NCBI GenBank assembly: GCA_030340625.1
Contig: JAOPHQ010006541.1
Span: forward strand, 139,001 to 203,000
Direction: 5' to 3'
Origin: Merluccius polli
Lineage: Eukaryota > Chordata > Actinopteri > Gadiformes > Merlucciidae
DNA: 64,000 nt
The translations under genes were made by a program, and so were the position numbers. The notes beneath the pieces are model-generated. The model saw nothing but the letters and a program-made list of their open reading frames with translations, searched no databases and had not been told where the DNA came from. Each line of letters starts with the position of its first letter. Within the stretch, counting starts at the first letter, position 1. Shown here one piece after another: positions 1-10,974 of the stretch.

Positions 1-1126
1 AACTAAACAGGGCAATGAAAAGGTCTTTGTGTTCCCACACCAGGGAGAGGGTGTGTTTGTGTGTGTGGCCACTGTTGGCCCAAATGTTGACCCATGCCTG
101 GCCCAATTGAGCATCCAGCCTCAATGGTGTAGCCGCCGCCAGGCTACCCCAAACAGAGGGGAGCATGTTGTCGAGTGCTGCTGAATGTTATCAGCAGGCT
201 CACCTCTTCAGACCAAACATCTCATACTCTCCCACTGCCATCGATGAAGGGATGACCTTTATTACACACCAGTGTGAAACAATAGGCGGCAGCCATGGCA
301 CCTCACTACACTCCACAAATAATTAAAAAAAAGGGATCACATCACCGCCTGCATTAGTCTGCATCCCTGGCTCTCTGCCAGGATTAGAGTTGGCTGGTGG
401 CAGAGGTTATCATTGGAAAACAAGACTTTGCATGAGTGCACAAGAGCATCACTAGCTGATGCAAGGCTTTACTCTGAAAAAAAACATTTAAATAACCACT
501 GACCCATATATGAGCCAACTGCCCGGTGATTGTATAATAATGACAGCATTTAGCAGATACACATTGCGTAACTAGTACAGACAGAGAGAGCATGTGTCCA
601 CATGGATATAAGCCTGCTACTGACCCCTAAATCCAAGCACAGTAAACAGTAAGGAATGAATGCACTTTTCCTGCTCTGGTGCGCTGTGTGTGTAGGCCTA
701 ATATGGATGAGCAAGAACATTCCCCTTATTTCTTTTTGCCTGACTATTGCATTTCCAGTATGCTGACGTTGTCGATATATCCACTCACTGTAAAAGAAGT
801 TCTCTTTCCATGCCACTGGATGTGAAGATGGAAAGAGAAAGAGGTCTGTGGAGCTGCAGCTTCTTGTGTTTGTTGTGAATTAAAGTAGGCCCAAAATCAT
901 GAACATCATTAAATCACAATTAAAAAGCACAACACGAGTGAACTGGACTATGAAACACAAATAAAGGATGACATTATGACTGCCTTGTTGAGGTATATTG
1001 CAATGTCAATATCCATTTATTAAATTGGCTATTATCTTGATATTATGCAGCCCCTACTTTTAAATGTGCATGGCCTTTCAAGTCATAATAATCTCCAGTA
1101 AATTTGTACTATTATTACTTTTTTTA
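1..1126. other. no gene seen; presumed ANKRD13C intron
   Basis: I see no exon, RNA gene or clear repeat here. Because ANKRD13C runs leftward and only exons 1 and 2 were found, this stretch probably belongs to one of its introns. I looked for the next ankyrin-repeat exon on the minus strand and did not find it. Confidence 0.4.
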
Positions 1127-1129
1127 TTT

Positions 1130-1163
1130 TGTCATTTAGCAGATGCTTTTATCTAAAGCAACT
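1130..1163 (-). repeat. SINE 3' tail fragment
   Basis: Read on the minus strand this is AGTTGCTTTAGATAAAAGCA followed by TCTGCTAAATGAC, the conserved 3' tail of many fish tRNA-derived SINEs. No tRNA-like head is evident beside it, so it looks like a fragment. Confidence 0.6.
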
Positions 1164-1273
1164 CAGTGAATTCAGATACAGGTCATTGCTATCCTGCCCC
1201 CTGTACTAATCTAAAATTAATCTTTGTATCTAAATAAAAACTACAAAAACTACTACACTCAAGCTGCTCTTGG

Positions 1274-1399
<126 letters not shown>

Positions 1400-1742
1400 C
1401 GTAAAATGTTCAAGCTGGCATTGCACAATGTGGAAAACAGAAATGGAATAAAGCCTTCTGTGAGACACTGGCCCTGGCCTGTATCCCTGATCACTGACAA
1501 TGGCGCCCAAGTGTAAAAAAATACTAGTGCTATTGGTTTTATTTTTCCAGACTCTTTGCTTGTTTACCAGTGGAGAGAACGTCACTCATTCAGAGCATCT
1601 GCAAATAACACCTCAACTGCCGACCGACAACCGACACTGGCCGCCTTCTCGTCGATTGAGACGAGTCAAATCCATCACAATATTCCTGTGCATATTAGGC
1701 CGGATATGCCGGAAGAAACAGACAAGGACACGTGCACTCAAA

Positions 1743-1744
<2 letters not shown>

Positions 1745-1779
<35 letters not shown>
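1745..1779. repeat. (CA)n microsatellite
   Basis: A perfect CA run of about 17 units. Confidence 0.95.
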
Positions 1780-1781
<2 letters not shown>

Positions 1782-3062
1782 ATGTACACAACTGGCGTGC
1801 ACAGGCACAGCACGTCATCCTCTAGGGCTGCCACACCCCAAATCATGACCTCATCCCGTAGCTTTCAGCATGTCTGGCTGCATGCATCCCCCAGTGGACA
1901 AGTACCCGCTCAGCTACACTCGTTAGCGCAATCAATCCCATGGTGTTCAGCCTGTGCTGGGCACCTGTGCTGGGCTAACAGCTGTGCTAGCAGGCAGTGA
2001 CAGAAGCACAACCTATTCTAAAATAATCAGATTAAGTGCATGACAAGACATGCAGCGCTGAAAAAACAAGCAAATAAACCAGAGAGCAAGAGCACAAATA
2101 ATCAGATACGGAAACCAACTCTCGGTGGTGGAGCCCCTGAATTTCAAAAAGGGGACATTAATTTTTCAGAAGCATGTGCCAAACGAAGCCCGCCAGTCAA
2201 ATTAAATATAGGCATTGACTCACAAAGGGCCAGTGTATTAATATTTTAAGTGTGTGGCTTCATTTAAGCCTGTGAAACATCCTTTTTACAAACAGAATTG
2301 TGGGCTGAAAGGTTCTTGAGGGACGTCATGCCAAATTCATATTGCTCTTCAGACTGCATGTTACTCTGTGGTCAGATATGCAAGTTAAGCTGAATACATG
2401 TATTGCACAATATTATAGTATCAAAGAAAACGTATCAATGATGAATCCCTTCCACTTCTCACTGTCCAAGAGGGGTTTTAGCAGAAAAAATGGTTTTAAT
2501 GAGACCGATTATCATAACTGAATGTTAACTCTTGGCCATCAGCGCCAAGCGTAAACATCATCTTATCTCGACCAATTGAGAGCTCTGACGTGGACTAGTT
2601 CCCAGGAATGAATAGATAGTAAAGACAGACCTATGTAATCACCGCGAGCGAGAGCGTAAACCAAAACAGCAAAAAGCCGTGTTGTATGATTAGATACAGA
2701 GCTCTCCAACACCCAACTCAAAGGATGCTATGCCTGAGCTAGTGTCCATTGGGGTTTCAGCTTGTTTCAGCGTGCCTCAGCAGTCTGCACACAAAAGGAA
2801 TAACAACGACTAATAAAAAATACCTGACGTATAATGAAGAACAATGGGTAGTCAAGCACAGAAAGACCTACTGGCAGGTTTAAAGTTAAACCTAGAGAAA
2901 CAATACAAGAACATTATTACAGAAACACAAAAAATATAAGTCAAAACAACCAGTACACATGCACACACAGAAGATGACAGATCATCAGTTCAGAAAATAA
3001 GATGCATAAAAGAAAAGACCAAAAGCTAAAGACAGAACGGATTGTTGCTTAAAATGACGCAC
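1780..3062. other. no gene seen; presumed ANKRD13C intron 2
   Basis: AT-rich sequence with no recognisable exon or repeat, to the left of ANKRD13C exon 2. By position it is the start of intron 2 of that minus-strand gene. Confidence 0.4.
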
Positions 3063-3104
3063 CTTTGTTTCCCATCATGACAGCGAGATGTAACGGTGTG
3101 TTTC
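3063..3104 (-). CDS. ANKRD13C: ANKRD13C coding exon 2 (ankyrin repeat)
   Basis: On the minus strand this 42-nt exon sits between a CAG acceptor (plus 3105-3107) and a GTGCGT donor (plus 3057-3062). Joined to the G left over from exon 1, it reads GNTPLHLAVMMGNK and leaves another single G, so phase is kept at both ends. The motif xTPLHLAVMxGxK is the core helix of an ankyrin repeat and matches the human protein (NTPLHLAVMLGNKE) closely. The exon is too short to stand out as an open reading frame. Its position about 1.4 kb downstream of exon 1 on the same strand supports the call. The donor GTGCGT departs from the usual GTRAGT. Confidence 0.88.
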
Positions 3105-3244
3105 CTGAGGAGAGAGAGAGAGGTGGGTCAAAAACATGTGCCTTTGACCATTTCAAACAAAAACAGCATCAGTCACTCAACAAATGAAGCTTGAATGAAT
3201 TTAAAATAGGATTCTAGGAGTTTTAAATAAGATTGTTTATTATA

Positions 3245-3247
<3 letters not shown>

Positions 3248-3340
<93 letters not shown>
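3248..3340. repeat. (GT)n microsatellite
   Basis: A perfect GT run of about 46 units within ANKRD13C intron 1. Confidence 0.97.
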
Positions 3341-3343
<3 letters not shown>

Positions 3344-3535
3344 AAAATCCCAAGCCTGAAACGTTATTGACTTGATTTGCTGCCACCCCAAGTAGGCTGA
3401 TGGCTGATGTCATGCAGTGTGTGGGTGGTGTTGGTAAAGGATGTACTCAGCCACACTGTTACAACTAATGGACTTGGAAACTGTGAATGGAGCAGGTTGT
3501 GTAGGCTATAGAAACAAGGTGTGTATTACAGTAAA

Positions 3536-3558
3536 GTGTGTGTGTGTGTGTGTGTGTG

Positions 3559-3609
<51 letters not shown>
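3536..3609. repeat. (GT)n microsatellite with GA interruptions
   Basis: A GT run broken twice by GTGAGTGTGAGTGTG, so it is an imperfect array. It lies in ANKRD13C intron 1. Confidence 0.95.
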
Positions 3610-4306
3610 TGTGTACAGTTGGGGAGTAGGGGATCACTTTGGAGGAACGTATCACCACATCAAATCCCTACAGCCCTCTACTACGCTTCAGAAGAAACCC
3701 AATGGTAGAGAAGGAGCCAGGATCCGTAGGGCCAAGTGCTTTACCTCTGCAGGTAGTGACCCCTTCAAAACAAGTGGAGGAACCCACCCCTACAACAGAC
3801 CCCTTAGGTCAGAGGGGGCAAGGTGTGTGGTGGTGGTGGTGGTGGGGAAACATGGCAACCCACACCCTGCATTTCAGCAGGGTGTGGGCAGATAGATGGC
3901 CCAAATGTCCTCCTTCATCCACCATCCAATGAGCAACGCCCAACAACCCCAACCTGCTCCTTTGAAATGCCGGGCCTGACCTTTCATACAAGTACTGTAA
4001 TTGGTATGCACACCTGAACTTCAGGTGTAGCGAGATTGAAGTCAGTATGTGCTATGTAGGCCAAAAGGCATATGCATGTCGCTCTAGTCACTAGGCCTAG
4101 GGACGCAGTGTTTGTTTATGTTAGTCACAGCAGCAGCAACAACAACAACAACAAAACAGGGCTGGGGCGGTTTGAACAAAAAAGCAGTTATAGAGATAGT
4201 TGGGGGAGCTGGGAGGACGTTGCAAGGTGTTGGCCTTGGCAGGGAGTTGCCTCCCCTCCCTCCCTCTCTCTGTCTATCAATCCGCTCAGGGTTGGCCTAC
4301 GACAAT

Positions 4307-4314
4307 CCCCCCCC

Positions 4315-4363
<49 letters not shown>

Positions 4364-4421
4364 CTCCCTCCCTCCCTTTTAGAGGAGCGCCCCCCCCCAC
4401 ACACACACACACACACACACT
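4307..4421. repeat. poly-C / (CA)n / (CCCT)n compound low-complexity tract
   Basis: A run of about 25 C is followed by (CA)15, a CCCTCCCT stretch, a second C run and a second CA run. The tract ends about 55 bp inside intron 1 from the ANKRD13C exon 1 donor. The C-rich strand could form i-motif structures and its complement G-quadruplexes, which is an inference from base content. Confidence 0.95.
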
Positions 4422-4480
4422 TCACCGTGATGCATGGGATCGGCGTAACACTTGAGATGAACACTTTTGGGGGGACTCAC

Positions 4481-4949
4481 CGTGGACGTCTTTCTGCGCG
4501 ATGTTTTGCGTGCGGATGAGGGAGGACAGGCGGCGCACGTCCCCCTTGAACACGCACTCATGCACCGGGAAGTCGGCTCGGAGGACGGGGTTCTTGTTGT
4601 CGTCGTCCACCACCATCACCTCCTCCTCCTCCTCCATCATCATCATCTCCTCCATCTCCTCCTCCACCTCCATCCCCCCCGTGGCGGGCAGTGTGTTGTT
4701 GGCATTGACCTGCGACTGTTGATGATGCTGATGGTGGTGCTGCTGGTGGTGGTGGTGGTGCTGATGTTGCTGCTGCGTGGACGGCGATTTGACCAACTTG
4801 TGGTGGTTGCTGAAGATCTTACTCGCTCTGCTCTTGGTCCTGGTGGAGGTGAAGGTCCCGGTGGCCGCCTCCTCGTCCGGCTCCAGCAGGTCCCCCTCCT
4901 TGCTCGGTTTGCGGTCCTTGCGCAGGGAGCGGATCTTCTCACCGGTCAT
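4481..4949 (-). CDS. ANKRD13C: ANKRD13C coding exon 1 (start codon to first donor)
   Basis: This exon encodes residues 1-156 plus one base of codon 157. The start is the ATG at 4947-4949, giving MTGEKIRSLRKDRKPSKEGD, which matches the human ANKRD13C start. An in-frame upstream ATG exists, but the sequence before MTGEK is repeat-like and not conserved. The exon ends PVHECVFKGDVRRLSSLIRT then QNIAQKDVH, the conserved lead-in to the ankyrin repeats, followed by a GTGAGT donor (plus 4475-4480). Between the conserved ends lie a Gln/His tract (about residues 59-80) and an acidic Glu/Met/Asp tract (about 94-117), which lengthen this exon compared with human. ANKRD13C is known as an ER-associated, chaperone-like protein that binds G-protein-coupled receptors and affects their biogenesis. 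Later exons lie to the left; exon 2 is at 3063-3104. Confidence 0.95.
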
Positions 4950-5345
4950 TATTATCTCCTCCTGGCCGGGCTGAGGGTGTCGTGGTCGGTGGTGATGACC
5001 CTCCTCCTCCTCCTCCTCTTCTTCCTCCTCCTCCTCCTCCGGACGGACGGAAGAAAACACGCAATTCGCTTGGCGAAGGATGCCGGGCGGTACTTCCCCA
5101 CAAAGCGGCCCGAGTCGCGCCGCATAAACAAAAACAAACGAACTCTTCACCGAATCAACGGAGGCGACATGAGAGGCGAGCGGGTAAAAACCGGTGCTGG
5201 TCTTACGGGTACAAAAAGGCGCCCGTTTTACCCGACGTGAACTGTCGTCGGTTGCCCGAACAACATAAGCGGCTCCCGCGTCATTTGACTCGTACCGGAA
5301 GCGCGAAGCGAACCTCCCGTCTTCCCGCCGGCAGCATCGCGAGAG
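4950..5345 (-). promoter_or_regulatory. CpG-rich 5' UTR/promoter of ANKRD13C
   Basis: GC- and CpG-rich sequence lies directly upstream of the ANKRD13C start codon. It includes a (CCT)n tract at about 4999-5040, which would be GGA repeats in the 5' UTR, and an ETS-type ACCGGAAGCG site at 5294-5303, typical of housekeeping CpG-island promoters. No TATA box is obvious. The transcription start cannot be placed from sequence alone. Confidence 0.65.
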
Positions 5346-6160
5346 TTCGTCAAAGTTACAACTGGTTAATTCGTCGTTCCAATAACGACTGCTGCATAAT
5401 TGGTCTCTACTAAGTTCTCTCGTTTTGACTTCTAGAGTCGTCCATCCATATCACACGACATGTTAATATGTATATTTGTTTGTTTATTTGTGCACTTTTT
5501 TTATTTTTGCATATAGGCCAACATTTATTTTTATTTTTTCAAGTTTATAGTTTTTCTCAAGGTGTGTATGGAAAGAAGTACAGTGGAGACCTCAAGGCAA
5601 ACAACATGATTCAAGTGACGACAAGTCGACACACAATATTAGTAGGCCTAAGTGGAGACATAGGCTCTTATTTCTAGGAATGTAAAGTTAAAGTCTGTGG
5701 CCTGAGCTTATACTTGATCAAGTCATCTTTAACATCAAGAGCAGTCTGTACAGCATGTACATACTTGCTAGGTAGCCTATCTTGTTACCACAGCAGACAT
5801 AGAAACCACATTGGTCATTAAACAGGAAACAAAACCTACAATGAAAGGTTGTATTCCTAGTATCTGACACCAAAGCGTGTGGTCTTGTGCTATGACTGTA
5901 GTCATTGTCCCTTTTTAGGTACAGCATCAATCACCCCTCTAGCTGCTAACAGGTCCGCCTAAGCCTATGTGCTAATAGGCTAATAGCAAATGTTTCAGCA
6001 GTCATAGGCTACATTAGAAACCATTATTAATAACATTAGCAATAGGCTAGTCACACAAATATATTTTAACAAAAGATAATAATTTGCCCTTCTCTAAAGA
6101 CTTATTGGAAAGGCACATTTCAATAAATAATATATGATAATACTTGTATTACCTATACAT
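5346..6160. other. intergenic, nothing recognised
   Basis: AT-rich sequence between the divergent ANKRD13C and CTH promoters. I see no exon, RNA gene or clear repeat. Confidence 0.4.
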
Positions 6161-6167
6161 CATAATA

Positions 6168-6443
6168 CAGACATCCCAAGTCTCCCGGAAGTTCCGGGAG
6201 TCTCCCGCAAATCAATAGCGTCTCCCTGATGCAAGCAAATCATGTACAATCTCCCGGAAATCCCCCCCCCCCCCGCCAAAAATCTTCGATAGCCCCCCCC
6301 CCCCCCCCCCAAACAAAAATCTCCGCTAGCCCCCCCCCCCCCCCCCCCCCCCCCCCGCTCAACAAAAAATCTTTGATAGCACCCCCCCCCCCCCCCCCCG
6401 TTGGGGGCTCCCGGAAATGAGTTTTTGCAACTTGGGAACCCTG
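6168..6443 (+). mobile_element. non-autonomous DNA transposon (MITE), family A copy 1, with poly-C array
   Basis: The 276-bp element starts CAGACATCCCAAGT and ends ACTTGGGAACCCTG, imperfect inverted repeats of each other. It is flanked by CATAATA on both sides (6161-6167 and 6444-6450). Inside are short CTCCCGGAA motifs and four long C homopolymers separated by linkers such as AACAAAAATCTCCGCTAGC. A second copy in the opposite orientation lies at 47252-47566. CAGGG-like ends suggest a hAT relative, though the 7-bp duplication is shorter than the usual 8 bp. There is no coding capacity. Confidence 0.82.
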
Positions 6444-6450
6444 CATAATA

Positions 6451-7140
6451 CAAGTGTTTTTTATTATTATTATTCAACATAACTGTAGATGACCTACTAA
6501 TAGGGACAATATTTCGAACATATTGTCTTGCCACCCTAGACTAACTAACAACTACATGAACTTCTACACTTTGTTAAATGAGTCTAGATCGCCATGGAAA
6601 AACTTTTAAAGGTTAATCTGATGTTATTGTTAAATATATGTCCTTTCCCATTTCCAAACAATGTTGGTGTTATTTATTACAGCTAAGCTTTTTATCCAGC
6701 ACTAGCCTACCCTCTCTGTCGATAGGTAGACCTAGATTAGAGGTTCTTCTTACATGCACCTTGTCCACCCTGCCCCATCCATCAGTCATATTTCAGCGTA
6801 ACGTACAGCGATCTGACTTTGCGGTTGAAGTGACAGCGAATTTGCATTGTGTAACTGGAAGACCCCACTCCTGACCTGATGGGTAGCCTACTCCCCCCGA
6901 TGTGTGACTCACTATGTCACCCTTGGCTGGGATCAAGCGACACATGCTCGGCACAAGCATGTGTCGAGCCAGCACCTCGACACATGTTCTATTTTCTAAC
7001 AATTGAACTTTACTGTTTTGCTTGTTATGCTGCATGTCCATTATGGCACCCATTGCCCTTAACCATCACTGGAAGGAGGATCCCTCTTTCTGTGTTCCTT
7101 CCTAAGGTTTCTTAGGAAGTAACTTCTTTAAGACTAATCT
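6451..7140. other. intergenic, nothing recognised
   Basis: Sequence between ANKRD13C and CTH with no supported gene. A small imperfect palindrome around CGACACATG / CATGTGTCG lies near 6937-6965. Confidence 0.4.
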
Positions 7141-7141
7141 T

Positions 7142-7409
7142 TAGAGCTACAACGATTAGTGGATTAATTGATAAACAGAAAATGAATGGAATTACATTTT
7201 GATAATTGATTAATCGTTTAGGTAATTTATCAAGTACAAATACTGAACATTTGCTGTTTGATGCTTCAAAAATTCAAATGTTTGGTTCATGGACCATTAT
7301 AAAATGGATAGGCCTACATTAGTTTTTCTTGGCTGCTTGTCAGATTAAAGCAAGAGACTAATTGATTAATCGTTAAAAGATTCGAACATAAGTTAAGTGA
7401 CAGCCCTAA
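7142..7409. mobile_element. hAT-like MITE remnant
   Basis: The left end TAGAGCTACAACGATTA and the right end GACAGCCCTA resemble degraded hAT termini of the TAGGGCTG(C/T)AAC type. Internal ATTAATCGTT / AACGATTA stretches are inversely repeated. No clear target-site duplication remains, so the boundaries are approximate. Confidence 0.5.
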
Positions 7410-7800
7410 TTGTATTACACCGTTCGTGAGAAAGGGCTGGAGCATGCAAGCCTGTATAAACAGCACAGACAAACAGAAGATTATCTATTTATCAGAGGAA
7501 CAATCAGGCGGATACACAGCACTCCCTTTGTTAAAAAGTGAGTTAAGGTCAAACGACTGCAGGCTGAATCCCCCCCCTATGGGACTGGTGAAATAACATA
7601 AAAGGTAGGACCAAAACAGCATCCCAGTACATGTAGGCCTACATCCATCACGCACAGTCACACATCTCCCGTATATATTAAACATCAGGCTCTCGTGTGA
7701 CAAATAACCCAATTAACCAATCTCGTCACTTCAAATTCACTTAATTCAGTCAATTGAATGTGTGAATCGAATTCACACATTCACTTCAAAATAAAGGCTC
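7410..7800. other. intergenic, upstream of CTH promoter
   Basis: No gene or repeat recognised. An inverted pair around GTGTGAATCGAATTCACAC occurs at about 7760-7780. Confidence 0.4.
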
Positions 7801-8352
7801 AACGGACGGGTCCGGGGGCCACGTGACCCAATGACAGAAGACGTTGCATCAGAGGGAAAAAGCAAGCCGGCGTCGACCTCGAGTCGCGTGAGTCGCGTAA
7901 AAGCGAGGGTCACGTGACGCCAGACGCCCCTTAAAACACCAATGGGCGGCATCCTCTCCGCGTGAAGATGCGCTGGTTGGACCTTATTCCCCCCCTAGAC
8001 CCAAGACTCCGGAGGTACGGGTGGGCGGTACCGCTGCCGCCCCGACGAGCCAATCAGCGACGAGTGACATCACGGAGACGGGCGCCACCCCCCCCCTCTA
8101 CGTCGCGGCCAGCCATTGGTCGGCGACGGAACGACGCGCCCGCCCACTTCACGTTCGGCTCTGCGATTGGTTCCGAGCGGCGCGACCCCCCCCCCTGCTG
8201 TACGCCCGGACCCTTGGTGGTGGCTCTCGCGCCGCGCTACCCTCAGACCTCATACTCCTCACTGGACCCGGTCCACGACGGACCACATACATTATTAACC
8301 GTTAGGGGAGACACACACACACACACACGCACGCGAGGTGGTGGATTTTAAC
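7801..8352 (+). promoter_or_regulatory. CpG-rich CTH promoter and 5' UTR
   Basis: The region is strongly GC/CpG-rich. It contains CCAAT boxes at 7828-7832, 7939-7943 and 8050-8054, and inverted ones (ATTGG) at 8115-8119 and 8166-8170. CACGTG boxes lie at 7820-7825 and, inside the palindrome GTCACGTGAC, at 7911-7916. A TGACATCA half-CRE-like motif lies at 8065. A short (AC)n sits in the probable 5' UTR at about 8312-8328. No good TATA box is present. The start of transcription is not determinable here. Confidence 0.7.
7843..7851 (-). promoter_or_regulatory. C/EBP-ATF response element (CARE) candidate
   Basis: The plus strand reads GTTGCATCA, which on the minus strand is TGATGCAAC and fits the CARE consensus TGATGNAAN bound by ATF4 with C/EBP partners. 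CTH is an established ATF4 target in mammals. The site is about 500 bp upstream of the CTH start codon, between the two CACGTG boxes. Confidence 0.55.
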
Positions 8353-10935
8353 ATGGCCTCCGCGCAGCAGAAGAAAGCGAGCGACCAGGAGGAGGAGGAG
8401 GACCGCCACGCCGGCTTCCGCGCGCTCTTCAAGTCCTTCGCGACGGAGGCGATACACGTCGGCCAGGAGCCGGAGCAGTGGAAGTCCATGGCTGTGGTGC
8501 CCCCCATTTCCCTGTCCACCACGTTCAAGCAGTACGGACCCGGGAATCATGCCGTGAGTACCATACCGTGTCGTGTTTTTGGGCGAGGGCGAAACCCCGT
8601 CCTGTGTGTGAAAAGGACCGGTCCAAGACCGTGTTAAGGGGGGGACACGTGTCGTCAGACCGGGTCCTAGTAAACAGAAACAGAACATTCTCCATCCGTT
8701 TCTATTGTGTGAACGGCTCAGTCCTCTATGATGATGATGATCAGGAGGGTGAAAACAAAACGGCGATCCCCGTGATCGGTTACTATCATTGATCATGTAT
8801 TGATTTTCCTCTCTCCCAAGGGGTTTGAATACAGCCGCAGCGGGAATCCCACCAGGAACTGTCTGGAGAAGGCCGTGGCGGCGCTGGATGGGGCCAAGCA
8901 CTGTAAGTTGGACGACACCCAGCAGGTCCACCACGACCCACGATACATTGTACCGTTGACTTAATGCAGGATGCCCCCCCCCCCCCCCCCCCCCCCAGGT
9001 CTGGCTCTGGCCTCTGGACTGGCTGCCACCATAACCATCACTCACATGCTGAAGTCTGGGGATGGTATCGTCTGCATGGACGACGTGTATGGAGGTGAGA
9101 TGGAGATGGAGCACATTTTTCATTTCATTGTTGTCCCATACACACATCACTGGGACGGTCCGAGTGGAAGATCATGGGTTTCTGAGATCTCTGATAGTGA
9201 ATTTAACAACATCATGTATATCTATATATTGTCATACAAGTGTTGCTTTGTCAAAGGAAGCAAGTCTGTCTTAAAGAATTGTCTCTTTTTTAGGGACAAA
9301 CCGCTACTTTCAGAAGATAGCTACTGAACTGGGTTTGGAGGTGGACTTTGCTGATTGTACACAACCTGCAAAGCTGAAGGCAGCTCTTAAGCCCAATACC
9401 AAGGTTGGTGAGGGGAGGGAGGACAAGTCGTAAGGTTGCAGGCCGGATAATGAAACAAACAAAATGTTTTTTTCGAGGCCAGACTTGCATTTGTCCTTAT
9501 TTTCCCTAGTTTCTGAGCTCTGAGTCGCTTTGCCCAATAACAACTTAGCAGTTAGAAAGTCCAAAATGTATGTCGTCCTGAGTCAACCCGATACTGTTAT
9601 GGCCGACTGTATAAGGCCAACACTCAAATAATGACACATTTGCATTGGTGCTTGGATTGACTTTTAACCCTAGTGCCTTTTGACTGAATTGATGTGTGAC
9701 TTGAAACAATTGGCAAAGGAGCTTCTACTCATAGAAACATGCTTACCAGTGTCTGAATGGTCAAACGTTGAAGACGCCTGAAGACAGGATTTGTGCAATA
9801 ACATTAATGAAGAAAAAGACAACCCTCTGAAGAGTAGCTTCAGTGAGTTCAGACAGGCTGTGTGTGTGTGTGTGTGTGTGTTTACTCATTCAGCTGAATT
9901 AAATCACACTGCTTTGCTATAACGAGGCGTTTCAGTTGTTCTGTGCTCGAAAGAAAATACATCCATACATTTTTGTCGTTGCAGCTCGTATGGATAGAAA
10001 CTCCCACCAACCCCACCATGAAGGTAGTGGACATCAGGGTCTGCAGTGACCTCGTCCACGAACACAACAAGGACATCGTGGTGGTAGTCGACAACACCTT
10101 CATGTCCGCCTATTTCCAGGTGAGGGTGTGTGTGTGTTTTTTTGTGTGTGAAAAGGCTGTGAAATGTTATTTAACTCCACCTCAAGTTGGAACTAAGTGT
10201 ATTGTAAAAGTGTCTGTTACAGTACACAAACTTCCCACACGGCTCCCCAAAAACTATTTTCTATGCTTCACCAGCGCCCCCTGGCTTTGGGAGCTGACAT
10301 CTGCATGTACTCGGCCACAAAGTACATGAATGGTAACGTAGAGCTCCCTGGCATCCTTTCAGTCGTATCACTGACTTGCAAATGCCATTCTGATGACCCC
10401 GTCCTAATGCTGTCCTTTGACTGACTTACAGGCCACAGCGACGTGGTCATGGGCCTGGTGTCAGTGAGCAGGGAGGACCTGTATGAGAGACTTAAATTCC
10501 TACAGAATGGTATGTATTTATCTTCGTCCATAACAAAAACATGCGTGATGATTTTGAGATGAGCGTGTGACCTAGAGCTGGGCAATATATCTATATAATA
10601 TATTGATATCCTGATATGAGACTAGATATGCTTTCATCTCCGAGCCATCAGTGTGTTTTAATCAGGGCTTGAAAACGAAATTATTTTTCAATCGTTCCGT
10701 TCCGAACGGAACCGGTATATTTAACGTTTTCGTTCTTGCGTTCCGCCACCAACATATCGTTCCTGAACCGGTTCGGAACGTAAAATAACGTTCGTTCTTA
10801 ACGTTCCGGCAGTGTTATTGGGCCTCCGCGGTGTGTTACTATTGCGGCCCCCCCCCCGCCGGCCGTAGGTCCGCGGTGTGTTACCATTGCGCACCCCCCG
10901 TCGGCCGTTACTATTGCGCGCGGCGCGGCGCGGCG

Positions 10936-10974
<39 letters not shown>

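Noticed and set aside
4467..5240. Plus-strand 257-codon open frame opposite ANKRD13C exon 1
   Set aside because: It is the antisense shadow of the ANKRD13C coding exon and its GGA-repeat 5' UTR.
7962..8351. 129-codon plus-strand frame upstream of CTH
   Set aside because: It is Arg/Pro-rich, as expected from a CpG-island promoter, and ends just before the CTH start codon without a recognised domain.
8302..9150. Minus-strand 282-codon open frame across CTH exons 1-3
   Set aside because: It is antisense to CTH coding sequence and introns, with poly-Gly and poly-His from homopolymers.
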